From: Cognatitamlana onchidii
GTDB lineage: Bacteria; Bacteroidota; Bacteroidia; Flavobacteriales; Flavobacteriaceae
Direction: 5' to 3'
Length of the DNA stretch: 64,000 nt
Assembly (NCBI RefSeq): GCF_004804355.1
Contig: NZ_SRWZ01000002.1
Span: forward strand, 124,001 to 188,000
In this document: in pieces, positions 37,299 through 46,481 of the stretch
How positions within the stretch are numbered: the first letter of the stretch is position 1
Layout of the letters: the number at the start of each line of letters is the position of its first letter
Notes under the pieces: model-generated
The model's input: the letters and a program-made list of their open reading frames with translations, nothing else
Told to the model about the DNA's origin: nothing
Database searches by the model: none
Position numbers and translations under genes: made by a program

Positions 37299-38834
37299 AT
37301 GCAACATGATAAGGTATTAATTTTAGACTTCGGATCGCAGTATACACAGCTTATTGCCCGTCGAGTTAGGGAACTCAACATATATTCCGAAATACATCCA
37401 TTTAACAAAATTCCAAATAACCTTGAAGATTACAAAGCGGTAATTCTCTCTGGTAGTCCAAACTCAGTAAGGGGAGAAGATGCTTTACATCCTGATTTGT
37501 CTGGAATAAGAGGGGTAAAACCAACTCTAGCGGTATGCTATGGAGCACAATATTTGGCACATTTTTCGGGAGGAGAAGTAGCACCGTCTAACACACGGGA
37601 GTATGGAAGGGCAAACTTATCGTTTATAAAAGGAAATGAGCCCTTTTTTGCACACATACATACTGGTAGTCAAGTTTGGATGAGCCATAGTGATACCATT
37701 AAAAGGCTCCCAGAAAATGGAGTTTTGATTGCAAGTACGCATGATGTAGAGAACGCCGCATATAGAATAAATGGAGAAGAAACCTATGCCATTCAATTTC
37801 ATCCAGAGGTCTACCATTCTACTGATGGTAAGCAGGTATTAGAGAATTTTTTAGTAAACATTGCAGGAATCCATCAAGATTGGACACCAGATTCTTTTAT
37901 TGAGGAAACGGTGGAGGCCATTAAGGAAAAAGTTGGCGAGGATAAAGTGGTTCTCGGTTTATCGGGCGGTGTTGATTCAACTGTAGCTGCGGTTTTATTA
38001 AACAAAGCCATAGGGAAAAACTTATACTGTATTTTTGTTAATAACGGGTTATTGCGTAAAAACGAGTTTGCTAGTGTCTTGAATCAGTACGAAGGTATGG
38101 GGCTTAACGTAAAAGGTGTGGATGCATCAAATCGTTTTTTGGAGGCACTAAAAGGTATTGAAGATCCTGAAAAAAAGCGAAAAGCAATCGGGAATGCCTT
38201 TATTGAAGTTTTTGATGACGAGGCACATAAACTCACCGACGTTAAATGGTTGGCACAAGGTACCATATATCCCGATGTTATTGAAAGTGTCTCTGCTACT
38301 GGAGGGCCTTCAGCAACCATAAAAAGTCATCATAATGTAGGTGGGCTTCCTGATTTTATGAAGCTTAATATCGTAGAGCCTTTAAGAGCTATTTTTAAGG
38401 ATGAAGTACGACGAGTTGGAGCTAGTTTGGGAATAGATCCTGAATTACTTGGGCGGCATCCGTTCCCAGGTCCTGGTTTAGGTATTCGTATATTGGGAGA
38501 CATTACCGCAGAGAAAGTTAGAATTTTACAAGACGTTGATGCTATTTTTATTAATGGTCTTAAAGAATGGGGGCTTTATGATAAGGTTTGGCAAGCCGGA
38601 GCGATGTTACTGCCCGTAAATAGTGTAGGTGTTATGGGAGATGAGCGAACATATGAAAAATGTGTTGCTTTAAGAGCCGTTGAAAGCACAGATGGAATGA
38701 CTGCAGACTGGGTAAATTTACCATACGAGTTCCTTCAAAAAACATCCAATGATATTATAAATAAGGTAAAAGGGGTGAATAGGGTAGTTTATGATATTAG
38801 TTCTAAACCACCTGCCACTATTGAGTGGGAATAA
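37299..38834 (+). CDS. guaA: GMP synthase (glutamine-hydrolysing)
   Basis: Start set at ATG 37299 (511 residues, [27 protein letters not shown]); the frame-open TTG two codons upstream is part of the promoter. Residues 1-195 are the class I glutamine amidotransferase domain: nucleophile in [10 protein letters not shown], His-Glu in [10 protein letters not shown]. Residues 205-390 are the ATP pyrophosphatase domain with the PP-loop GLSGGVDST, and the C-terminal dimerisation domain holds [16 protein letters not shown]. It aminates XMP to GMP, completing the pathway begun by guaB. Confidence 0.97.
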   Translation: MQHDKVLILDFGSQYTQLIARRVRELNIYSEIHPFNKIPNNLEDYKAVILSGSPNSVRGEDALHPDLSGIRGVKPTLAVCYGAQYLAHFSGGEVAPSNTREYGRANLSFIKGNEPFFAHIHTGSQVWMSHSDTIKRLPENGVLIASTHDVENAAYRINGEETYAIQFHPEVYHSTDGKQVLENFLVNIAGIHQDWTPDSFIEETVEAIKEKVGEDKVVLGLSGGVDSTVAAVLLNKAIGKNLYCIFVNNGLLRKNEFASVLNQYEGMGLNVKGVDASNRFLEALKGIEDPEKKRKAIGNAFIEVFDDEAHKLTDVKWLAQGTIYPDVIESVSATGGPSATIKSHHNVGGLPDFMKLNIVEPLRAIFKDEVRRVGASLGIDPELLGRHPFPGPGLGIRILGDITAEKVRILQDVDAIFINGLKEWGLYDKVWQAGAMLLPVNSVGVMGDERTYEKCVALRAVESTDGMTADWVNLPYEFLQKTSNDIINKVKGVNRVVYDISSKPPATIEWE

Positions 38835-38906
38835 TATCTTAAGTTGTTTTGCCGTTGTGTATTAAACCAATATGGCACACTTCGTGATGAAGTGTTAGAA
38901 AATGAT

Positions 38907-38951
38907 CAACAATCATCCTTTTTTTAGGAAAATACGTATATATGATTGTTG
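38907..38951. repeat. 10-bp inverted repeat upstream of the LysM gene
   Basis: CAACAATCAT (38907-38916) and ATGATTGTTG (38942-38951) are perfect inverted repeats with a 25-base spacer containing a T7 tract, 44 bp before the LysM start. A separate smaller hairpin, ACACTTC/GAAGTGT, lies at 38877-38895. Either may be a guaA terminator remnant or a regulatory stem. Confidence 0.45.
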
Positions 38952-38994
38952 GTAGGGTTTGGTTATTTTTATGTCTTAGAGATAATATCATCAT

Positions 38995-40929
38995 ATGAAT
39001 CGATTTTTATTAGTTTTAGTTCTAACGTGTATTTTTAGCTTTAGTAATATTAATGCTCAAAATTTTAGTACACATCAAGTCAAAAAGGGAGAAACTATTG
39101 AGGGTATTGCTAAGCGTTACTTTGTAACCCCTTTAGATATCTTAAAGTTTAACCCTGATGCTAAAAATGGTCTGAAGCCTAATACGGTTTTAATTATTCC
39201 CATATCAAAAGCGGTTAAACCTAAAGTTACGATTTCAAAAGAACTAAAAGGTTTTAAGACGCATAAGACAAAACGAAAGGAAACACTATATAGTCTTTCT
39301 AAAAGCTATGATGTAACAGAAGAAGATATTAAAAAGTATAACAATTTTTTATATTCAAACCCTTTACGAAAGGGAGATAAGCTTCAAATTCCAATATTTG
39401 AAATAACAGAAATTGTAGAAGAAACAAATACAACAGTAGAGTATACGGTTAAACCGAAAGAAGGTAAATGGCGTATAGCCTATAAGTATGGAATTACGGT
39501 AGAAGAATTAGAAGCTTTAAACCCCAATATGGCTGATGTCTTAAAAGAGGGCGAAGTTATCAATGTTCCAAATCTTGATGCAGACAAGCAAAAAGAGGTG
39601 GATAGTAAGTACAGTTATTATACGGTATTGCCTAAGGAAGGGTTTTACAGACTAAAGCTTAAGCTCGGTTTGGATCAGGAAGCTTTAGAAGTTTTAAACC
39701 CAGACTTAAAAGAAAGTGGGTTAAAGTCGGGAATGATTTTAAAGATTCCATTTTCCGAAGACATTACAAGTGCTGCTTCATCCAATTTGCAACCCGTAAA
39801 TTTAATAGACAGTATTTCTGATGTTTCAACAAAGCATATAGCTGTAATGTTGCCTTTTAGGTTGAATAGAGTAGATTTTGATTCTATTGCCGGTACTAAA
39901 AGGAGTATTCAAAAAGATCCCTATTTAAACGCTTCGTTAGATTTTTATTCGGGCATATTAGTTGCTGCAGATTCGTTAAAAAAGCTTGGTGTATCGCTTA
40001 AGATAGATGTTTACGACACTAAGTATCAAATAAGTGAAGTCTCTAAAATTATAAATAAAAATAATTTTGAAGATGTTGATGCTGTTATAGGGCCATTAAC
40101 GCCAAAGTGTTTTGATAAAGCAGCTTCAGAATTAAGGATTTACAACACGCCAATAATGTCTCCCATAGGATCAAAGGTAGAGTTATATGAAAACGTGTTT
40201 CAATCTAAACCATCGGATGCTTTGTTGAAAAATGAAATCTTTAATTATGTTAGGAGCGTAGATTCTATTTATAATATTATCGTGGTATCAGATACTAAAA
40301 CCATTGCCATAGCTAAAGATATTAAAACCGAATTCCCACAGGCTACTCATGTTCAATCAAGAAAAAATAAAGACGGGAAAGACGAATTTTTTGTAACAAA
40401 AGATGATATCGAATCAGTATTAAAACCTGGGAAAAATTTGGTTTTTCTTGAGACTAGAAATCATGGTTTTGCTTCAAATGTTACAAGTGTTTTAGCATCA
40501 TTAATTAAAGTAGAAGACAAAGAGTTAGAGCAAGAGGCAGTTGATATTGAGCTAGTAACAACTCATATTAATGCTGCTTTTCAAGGTGACCAAATTAACA
40601 ATACGCACTTATCAAAACTCAAATTTCAATTTGCTTCAACAACAAAAGAATATAGTGAATCGGATAATAATATTTTTGTAAAAAAATATTCTGAACTTTA
40701 CAATATTACCCCTAATAAAAGAGCAGTGAAGGGGTTTGATTTAACTATGGATACTGTTTTAAGATTGGTGTCTTCAGAGGGCATCTACTTGTCTGTTAAT
40801 AATGCAGCTTTAACGGAGTATGTTGAAAATAAATTTGCATACAAAAAGAAGCTGTCTGGAGGTTATTACAACAATGCTGTTTATTTGGTAAGGTATGATG
40901 ATTTGAATATAGTTGAGGTAAAACACTAA
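38995..40929 (+). CDS. LysM and type 1 periplasmic-binding domain protein
   Basis: A 644-residue secreted protein: signal peptide (1-21, ending NAQ), then four LysM-type repeats (about 24-70, 84-134, 148-194, 202-250; first is HQVKKGETIEGIAKRYFV), then a type 1 periplasmic-binding fold (about 280-640) beginning KHIAVMLPFRLNRVDFD, with VDAVIGPLTPKCFDKAASEL and a closing GGYYNNAVYLVRYDDL. LysM units would hold it on peptidoglycan. The binding domain lacks obvious ABC permease partners here; relatives are described as amino-acid-binding-like or LpoA-like lipoproteins, so a cell-wall role is possible. Only the domain layout is secure. Confidence 0.9.
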   Translation: MNRFLLVLVLTCIFSFSNINAQNFSTHQVKKGETIEGIAKRYFVTPLDILKFNPDAKNGLKPNTVLIIPISKAVKPKVTISKELKGFKTHKTKRKETLYSLSKSYDVTEEDIKKYNNFLYSNPLRKGDKLQIPIFEITEIVEETNTTVEYTVKPKEGKWRIAYKYGITVEELEALNPNMADVLKEGEVINVPNLDADKQKEVDSKYSYYTVLPKEGFYRLKLKLGLDQEALEVLNPDLKESGLKSGMILKIPFSEDITSAASSNLQPVNLIDSISDVSTKHIAVMLPFRLNRVDFDSIAGTKRSIQKDPYLNASLDFYSGILVAADSLKKLGVSLKIDVYDTKYQISEVSKIINKNNFEDVDAVIGPLTPKCFDKAASELRIYNTPIMSPIGSKVELYENVFQSKPSDALLKNEIFNYVRSVDSIYNIIVVSDTKTIAIAKDIKTEFPQATHVQSRKNKDGKDEFFVTKDDIESVLKPGKNLVFLETRNHGFASNVTSVLASLIKVEDKELEQEAVDIELVTTHINAAFQGDQINNTHLSKLKFQFASTTKEYSESDNNIFVKKYSELYNITPNKRAVKGFDLTMDTVLRLVSSEGIYLSVNNAALTEYVENKFAYKKKLSGGYYNNAVYLVRYDDLNIVEVKH

Positions 40930-40966
40930 GCGCTAACTTATACGTTTTATAAACATATCCTTTTGT

Positions 40967-41500
40967 GTGATTCGATTACTTTGTTTTATTAGTTGTTTAT
41001 GCTGTTTACAAGATGAGCCTTTTATACCATGGGAGGCTTCAAATAAGTTGGATTGGAATGATTTTAAAGCGCCGCCAAATACTCGCGAAAGAGCTGCGGC
41101 ATTGACTGCTTCTGGAATAGCTTTTGGGTTTTCTTTAACCAAAACAGAGAACGGGGATATTTTGGATTTTACATCGACAGTTCAAGCCCACTTTTACCCA
41201 GAACAATCCTGGTATCGAATAGGCTTGGCTGATACACATGTGTTAAAACATGAACAGTTGCATTTTGATATTACCGAGTTGTTTGCACGTAAACTTCGAC
41301 AAAGAATTAATACGTTAAAAGTTTCGAATTCTATTGAGTTTGAACTAAAAAAAGTACACGATAGTATTTTGGAGGCTTGGTCTAGATTTCAAGATGTATA
41401 TGACGAATCGACCGATTATTCAAGAGATATGGAGTCGCAAAATAAATGGGAGGCTGATGTACAAGGAGCGTTAAAAAAGCTCGATAAATTTAAATTATGA
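40967..41500 (+). CDS. DUF922-like protein with HExxH motif
   Basis: A 177-residue protein with a GTG start; the short hydrophobic N-terminus (MIRLLCFISCLCC) may be a lipoprotein or signal segment. WEASNKLDWNDFKAPPN and the metalloprotease-type motif HEQLHFDI (about residues 95-102) fit DUF922, predicted secreted Zn-dependent proteases. HEQLH is a complete HExxH. It lies 37 bases after the LysM gene and 10 bases before a DUF3820 gene, so the three are likely co-transcribed. Protease activity is unproven. Confidence 0.72.
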   Translation: MIRLLCFISCLCCLQDEPFIPWEASNKLDWNDFKAPPNTRERAAALTASGIAFGFSLTKTENGDILDFTSTVQAHFYPEQSWYRIGLADTHVLKHEQLHFDITELFARKLRQRINTLKVSNSIEFELKKVHDSILEAWSRFQDVYDESTDYSRDMESQNKWEADVQGALKKLDKFKL

Positions 41501-41510
41501 GGTGGGTGAT

Positions 41511-41738
41511 ATGTTACCGGATAAACAATTTTTAATCGATTTAGCTCTCACAAAAATGCCCTATGGGAAGTATAAAGATAGGTATCTTATCGATTTACCA
41601 GAGCATTATATAGTGTGGTATCATGCTAAAGGGTTTCCTAAAGGTAAATTGGGTAAAATGCTAGAACAGGTATACGAATTAAAACTTAACGGCTTAGAAG
41701 ATTTGATAAGGAACATACAGAGTCAATATAAAAGATAA
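41511..41738 (+). CDS. DUF3820 family protein
   Basis: A 75-residue protein starting at ATG 41511, which is preceded by GAGGTGG and preferred over the in-frame GTG nine bases upstream. The core MPYGKYKDRYLIDLPEHYIVWYHAKGFPKGKLG is the DUF3820 signature (a short domain found alone or with exonucleases). It is probably cytoplasmic. Function unknown; it follows the DUF922-like gene by 10 bases. Confidence 0.82.
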   Translation: MLPDKQFLIDLALTKMPYGKYKDRYLIDLPEHYIVWYHAKGFPKGKLGKMLEQVYELKLNGLEDLIRNIQSQYKR

Positions 41739-41864
41739 TACTTATTGTTTTTTAGTGTTAATTGTTTTAAATCCTGAAATTCATGATGCTAAGCCATATT
41801 TTTCTTAAAACGTTAATTTTCAATGAGTATACGGCTTATGTATTACGTTATTACGATAATCACT

Positions 41865-42101
41865 TTAATTTTTGAAAACTTGACCTCTATGAGGTTTTAA
41901 AGCATCTCTAATGGGTTTCATGTATTGCTCATCAATAACTAAAAAGGCAATAGCGTGCATATCGGTTAGAGATTCAGCTCCTGTTACAGATACGTCCAGT
42001 TGCTCTATTTTAATATATTCTTTTAAATGGATTTCATGATGTTTTGCTGTTTCATATGCGTTGCCTCCACGAAAGTCCCAAATGAGCTTTAGTTTTCTCA
42101 A
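41865..42101 (-). CDS. Small conserved Bacteroidota protein
   Basis: A 78-residue protein, MRKLKLIWDFRGGNAYETAKHHEIHLKEYI..., with a compact alpha/beta pattern (ferredoxin-like by eye) and no signal peptide. The WDFRGGNA..TAKHH.IHL segment looks familiar from conserved hypothetical proteins of flavobacteria, but I cannot assign a family name. It stands alone, convergent with DUF3820 and divergent from the foldase operon. Confidence 0.7.
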   Translation of the reverse strand: MRKLKLIWDFRGGNAYETAKHHEIHLKEYIKIEQLDVSVTGAESLTDMHAIAFLVIDEQYMKPIRDALKPHRGQVFKN

Positions 42102-42199
42102 GATTTTCTTTTTTTAATTGGTTAAATAACTTCTTGTTAGACCTTATCAAAAATAGAAAAAGTATACTAATTACTGTGTTTAATCGTTCCTAAAACTAC

Positions 42200-42229
42200 T
42201 TGTGTAATTGCTTTATATTACTATTTTTG
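42200..42229 (+). promoter_or_regulatory. Promoter of the foldase operon
   Basis: -33 TTG at 42200-42202, 19-bp spacer, -7 TATTTTTG at 42222-42229 (exact), 24 bp before the ATG at 42254. The in-frame TTG at 42200 belongs to the -33 element rather than being a start. Confidence 0.7.
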
Positions 42230-42253
42230 TATCTATTCAAAAAAAATATTTCA

Positions 42254-44203
42254 ATGAATTTTAGACCCTTATTTACGTTACTTTTTGTTTTATTGGCAAT
42301 GCCTGGTTACGCCCAGTTAGTTGAGAAAGAAGTGCTTTTTACAGTAGCCGATGAACCAGTATACGCCTCTGAATTTATTAGAGTATACAGGAAGAATCTG
42401 GATTTAGTTCAAGACGATTCTCAAAAAGATGTAGACGAGTATTTAAAACTTTTTACAAGATATAAGTTAAAGCTTAAGGAGGCTAGAAATTTAGGATACG
42501 ATAAGAAAAAATCGTACTTAAAAGAGCTAAATAGTTATGAAAAGCAATTGGCAAAAAACTATATGTCAGACCCTCAAGTAACAGAGGACTTGGTTAAAGA
42601 GGCTTACGAAAGATCTGTGTATGAGGTTGAAGCGGATCATATTTTAATTCGGATTGAAGAAACAGCCACTCCAGAAGACACTTTAAAAGTATACAACGAT
42701 TTATTAAAACTTAGAGAACGAGCTCTAAAAGAGGGTTTCGATAAGGTTAGAGAAGAAGTACATAATGGTTCAACGGTTTTTGGAGAAAAACTGGGGTATT
42801 TTGGTGCTTTTAAAATGGTTTATAAATTCGAAAGTATGGCATATAACACCCATGTTGGTGAAATTTCCATGCCTTTCAGAACACGTTTTGGATATCACAT
42901 TGTAAAGGTTATAGATAAAAGAAAGTCAGATGGAAAAGTTGAGGTAGCACATATTATGATTGCTGAAAGAGAAAATGATTCTTTGTCTGAAAAACTAGAA
43001 GACAAAATTCAAGATATTTATATGAAACTTGAGCAAGGAGAAAGCTTTGAGGAACTTGCAAAGCAGTTTTCAACGGACCGAAATACTTCTCAAAATGGTG
43101 GTAAATTGGCTGCTTTTGGAAGAAGTGATATAGATGCAAAACCTTTTGTTGATAAAGCTTTTTCTTTAGATAGTATTGGTGAGTTTTCTAAACCTGTAAG
43201 AACTAATTATGGGTGGCATATCATTAAGTTACTGGGCAAAAAACCAGTTCCAGATTTTAAAACGTTGGAGCCTGAATTAGTTGAGAGCGTAAAGAAAGAT
43301 TCAAGATCTAGATTAATTAATGAAGCCTTGATAAAGAAACTAGTTGAAAAATATGAAGTTGATACCCATCAACCAGATTTAAGTTATTTTGAATCGATAT
43401 TGGATGAAAGCTATTTTACCAATTCATGGAAGTTACCAGATAACTTTAAAGGCAACGAATCTTTAGTGATGATTGGAGATAGAAATATAGCGTATCAAGA
43501 TTTTGCCGATTTCCTTTTAAGAACAATGAGAACTTCAAGACAAAAAGAACCCTTTGAGCAATTACTAACTAAGAAATACCAAGATTTTTTAGGTCAAGAA
43601 GTAATCCAGTATCAAGAGGATCATTTAGAAAATGACAATGAAGAATATGCCCATCTAATTTCTGAGTATAGAGATGGCTTATTACTGTTTGAGTTAATGG
43701 AAGAGACCATTTGGAATGAAACTCAGTCAGACTCGATTGAGGTACAAAACTACTATGAAAATAATAAGCAAAACTATGTGACTCCAAAAAGGATTGATGC
43801 GATTGTAGCAACGTCTTCGAGCAAAAAAAATATTAAAAAGGTGTCAAAACTTTTGGAGCAGGGCTTAGAGGTGGAAAAGATAAAAACTTTGGTTAATAGT
43901 AATGACAAAATAGAAGTTATTTTTACTACTGGTGTTCTGGACGCTTCACATCAAGGACTACCAGAAAATTTAGTTTTTCAAAAAGGGGTTTCCAAAATAT
44001 ATAAACATAATCAGTCCTATGTAGTAGTTCAAGTTAAAGAAGTTATGCCGAGTCAGCAGAAAACACTCGATGAAGCCAAAGGAGCGGTTATTAATGATTA
44101 TCAAACTTACAAGGAGGAAAAGTGGATGCGTGATTTGGCTAATAAATATAAGGTTGAGGTTAATGAAACCGTGCTTAATAAAGTGAAAGGAGAGCTTAAA
44201 TAA
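42254..44203 (+). CDS. Periplasmic peptidylprolyl isomerase with two parvulin domains
   Basis: Start ATG 42254 gives 649 residues with signal peptide MNFRPLFTLLFVLLAMPGYAQ. Residues about 120-225 (ADHILIRIEE...GYHIVKVIDKR) and about 232-335 (VAHIMIAERE...GWHIIKLLGKK) are two rotamase (parvulin) domains. The C-terminal 300 residues form a SurA-like chaperone region. It assists folding of outer-membrane proteins. It opens a run of three foldase genes followed by a MoxR ATPase; the second starts 10 bases downstream. Confidence 0.9.
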   Translation: MNFRPLFTLLFVLLAMPGYAQLVEKEVLFTVADEPVYASEFIRVYRKNLDLVQDDSQKDVDEYLKLFTRYKLKLKEARNLGYDKKKSYLKELNSYEKQLAKNYMSDPQVTEDLVKEAYERSVYEVEADHILIRIEETATPEDTLKVYNDLLKLRERALKEGFDKVREEVHNGSTVFGEKLGYFGAFKMVYKFESMAYNTHVGEISMPFRTRFGYHIVKVIDKRKSDGKVEVAHIMIAERENDSLSEKLEDKIQDIYMKLEQGESFEELAKQFSTDRNTSQNGGKLAAFGRSDIDAKPFVDKAFSLDSIGEFSKPVRTNYGWHIIKLLGKKPVPDFKTLEPELVESVKKDSRSRLINEALIKKLVEKYEVDTHQPDLSYFESILDESYFTNSWKLPDNFKGNESLVMIGDRNIAYQDFADFLLRTMRTSRQKEPFEQLLTKKYQDFLGQEVIQYQEDHLENDNEEYAHLISEYRDGLLLFELMEETIWNETQSDSIEVQNYYENNKQNYVTPKRIDAIVATSSSKKNIKKVSKLLEQGLEVEKIKTLVNSNDKIEVIFTTGVLDASHQGLPENLVFQKGVSKIYKHNQSYVVVQVKEVMPSQQKTLDEAKGAVINDYQTYKEEKWMRDLANKYKVEVNETVLNKVKGELK

Positions 44204-44213
44204 ACATAAAAAG

Positions 44214-45065
44214 GTGCGTAAAACATTAGTATTCATATGGCTTTTAGTGTTTTTTATTTCATGTGGTTATTTAAAAAAACCAGATGAGGAAAATCTTGTA
44301 GCTAGAGTTAATGAGAGTTATTTGTACTATAATGACATAAAGGATTTGGTTCCTAGTGAAGCATCAAAAGCGGATAGCACATTAATAGTTCAAAACTTTA
44401 TCAATAAATGGGCTACACAACAACTATTGCTAGATGGTGCTGTTTTGAATTTAAGTGAAGATGAGCAGAGTATGTTTGATAAACTGGTAGTTCAGTATAG
44501 AAATGATTTATATACCAAAGCATATATGCAAGCCCTTATCCAGCGTAATATTGATACAACAGTAACCTTTAATGAGGCTAGGAAGTACTACGAAAATAAT
44601 AAAGAGGCTTTTAAACTTAATGAGGAACTTCTTAAGTTTCGATATGTACACTTAGATGAAAACATTTTTGATTATAAGAAGATTAAAAAGCGTTTTGAGC
44701 GTTTTGATAATGAGGATAAGAAAATCTTAGATTCTATATCCATTCAATTTAAATCCTATTCATTTAATGATTCGATATGGATTAAATTAAGCCATGTTAT
44801 CAAGAAAATTCCTGTTGTTACACCAGAAAACAAAAACCAACTGTTAAAAAAATCTAATTTTATACAACTCAAAGATTCATTAGGAGTATATTTGATGCAA
44901 ATAAATGAGGTTTTACTAAGAAATGAAACAGCACCATTAGAGTATGTTAAGCCCACAATTGATCAGATAGTGATTAACAAACGAAAACTTGAACTCATTA
45001 GAGAGTTGGAAAAAGATATTACCAAGGATGCTATAAAAAACAAACAATTTGAAATATATAATTAA
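44214..45065 (+). CDS. SurA-like lipoprotein foldase without a clear parvulin core
   Basis: A 283-residue lipoprotein with a GTG start (AAAAAGGTG context) and signal MRKTLVFIWLLVFFISC (cysteine 17). It has SurA-type N-terminal helices (VARVNESYLYYNDIKDLVPS) and a long helical body with the peptide-binding-like INKWATQQLLLDGAV, but the usual parvulin sequence GYHI is missing, so isomerase activity is doubtful. It overlaps the next gene by 17 bases. It probably acts as a chaperone partner of its neighbours. Confidence 0.8.
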   Translation: MRKTLVFIWLLVFFISCGYLKKPDEENLVARVNESYLYYNDIKDLVPSEASKADSTLIVQNFINKWATQQLLLDGAVLNLSEDEQSMFDKLVVQYRNDLYTKAYMQALIQRNIDTTVTFNEARKYYENNKEAFKLNEELLKFRYVHLDENIFDYKKIKKRFERFDNEDKKILDSISIQFKSYSFNDSIWIKLSHVIKKIPVVTPENKNQLLKKSNFIQLKDSLGVYLMQINEVLLRNETAPLEYVKPTIDQIVINKRKLELIRELEKDITKDAIKNKQFEIYN

Positions 45066-46476
45066 TTTAAAATGTCTGGTAGCCATATATATGGCGCTTT
45101 TTAATATTCAAGCATTTAGCCAAGAAATTATTGAAGATGAAGTGGAGACTGTATCTAAAAAGGTAGATACTGTAGTTACAAAAAATGCAAGAAAAGTTGA
45201 TGGCGTTGCAGCCGTAGTAGGAGACTACATTGTTTTAGATTCCGACATCAATAAAACGATGCTTCAGCTGAAAGCTCAAGGCGTAAACACAGATGAAATT
45301 GGGTCTTGTGAGTTGTTTGGAAAACTACTAGAAGATAAGTTATATGCGCATCATGCTATTCAAGATAGTATTATTATTCCAGATTCCGAAGTTAGACGAA
45401 ATGTAGATTATCAGATTCAGCAGTTTTTGCAGCAAACCAATGGATCTATGGAAAAGCTTTTGGCTATTTATAAAAAAGAAGATGAGCAGAGCTTTAGGGA
45501 TGAGATGTTTGAAATTAATAAAGCCAATATGCTTGCGCAACGTATGCAAAGTCAAATTGTCGAAGCGGTTGAAATAACACCTGAAGAAGTGAGGACTTTT
45601 TTTAAAAAAATACCTGAAGAAGAAAGACCAACTTTTGGAACAGAATTAAAAGTGGCGCAGATTGTTGCAGAACCAATTGTCTCTGAGGAGGCTAAACAAA
45701 AGGTGATCGATAGATTGAAAAGTTTTAAAGCAGATATTCTTGAAAGAGGAGCTAGTTTTAGGTCTAAAGCAGTTCTGTACTCGGAGGATCCAGGTTCAGC
45801 ATCAAGAGGCGGGAAATATACGTTGCATAGAAAAAAGCCTCAAATGGTAAAGGAGTTTAGAGAAGTGGCGTTTTCGTTGCAAGAAGGCGAAATTTCTGAA
45901 CCATTTAAGACTGATTTTGGTTATCATATCATAATGCTCGAAAAAATTAGAGGTCAAGAATATGACGTAGCACACATTTTATTAACACCAAAAGTGTCTA
46001 GCGAAGCTATTAAGGAGGCGAAAGAACGGTTAGAAGGCGTAAGAAAAAAAATAGTTGATAGCATAATATCGTTTCCCGATGCTGCTAGAGAGGCAAGTGA
46101 TGAGGAAGAGACACGTAATGATGGCGGGCAGTTAATTAATCCAACAACACAGGACTATAATTTTGAACTAACAAGAATGGATCCTGAATTGTATTCCCAA
46201 ATACAAAATTTGAAAGATGGAGAGGTAAGTTTAGTTTTAAGGGAAGAAGATAGAACAGGCAATGTTAAGTTTAAGATATTGCGAGTTACAGATAGGGTTA
46301 ACGAGCATAAAGCAGATTATGCTAGAGATTATTTAAAGATTAAACAGCTAGCACTAGAAGAGAAAAAGATAAAAGCCATTGAAGCGTGGCAAGAAGAACA
46401 TATAGTAGATACTTATATCAAAATTAGTGGTGATTATAGAGATTGTGATTTCTCCGGTAATTGGTTAAAAAAATAA
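45049..46476 (+). CDS. SurA-type peptidylprolyl isomerase
   Basis: A 475-residue foldase. The start is TTG at 45049, inside the end of the preceding gene; the next Met lies within the signal peptide (residue 15), so TTG with translational coupling fits best. Signal peptide to about residue 25 (AFSQE), then a SurA_N helical domain (about 50-175, VDGVAAVVGDYIVLDSDINKTMLQ), a parvulin domain (about 195-300, with GYHIIMLEKIRG) and a second, less regular one (to about 435). It handles nascent outer-membrane proteins. Confidence 0.88.
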   Translation: MKYIINLKCLVAIYMALFNIQAFSQEIIEDEVETVSKKVDTVVTKNARKVDGVAAVVGDYIVLDSDINKTMLQLKAQGVNTDEIGSCELFGKLLEDKLYAHHAIQDSIIIPDSEVRRNVDYQIQQFLQQTNGSMEKLLAIYKKEDEQSFRDEMFEINKANMLAQRMQSQIVEAVEITPEEVRTFFKKIPEEERPTFGTELKVAQIVAEPIVSEEAKQKVIDRLKSFKADILERGASFRSKAVLYSEDPGSASRGGKYTLHRKKPQMVKEFREVAFSLQEGEISEPFKTDFGYHIIMLEKIRGQEYDVAHILLTPKVSSEAIKEAKERLEGVRKKIVDSIISFPDAAREASDEEETRNDGGQLINPTTQDYNFELTRMDPELYSQIQNLKDGEVSLVLREEDRTGNVKFKILRVTDRVNEHKADYARDYLKIKQLALEEKKIKAIEAWQEEHIVDTYIKISGDYRDCDFSGNWLKK

Positions 46477-46481
46477 GTCGT

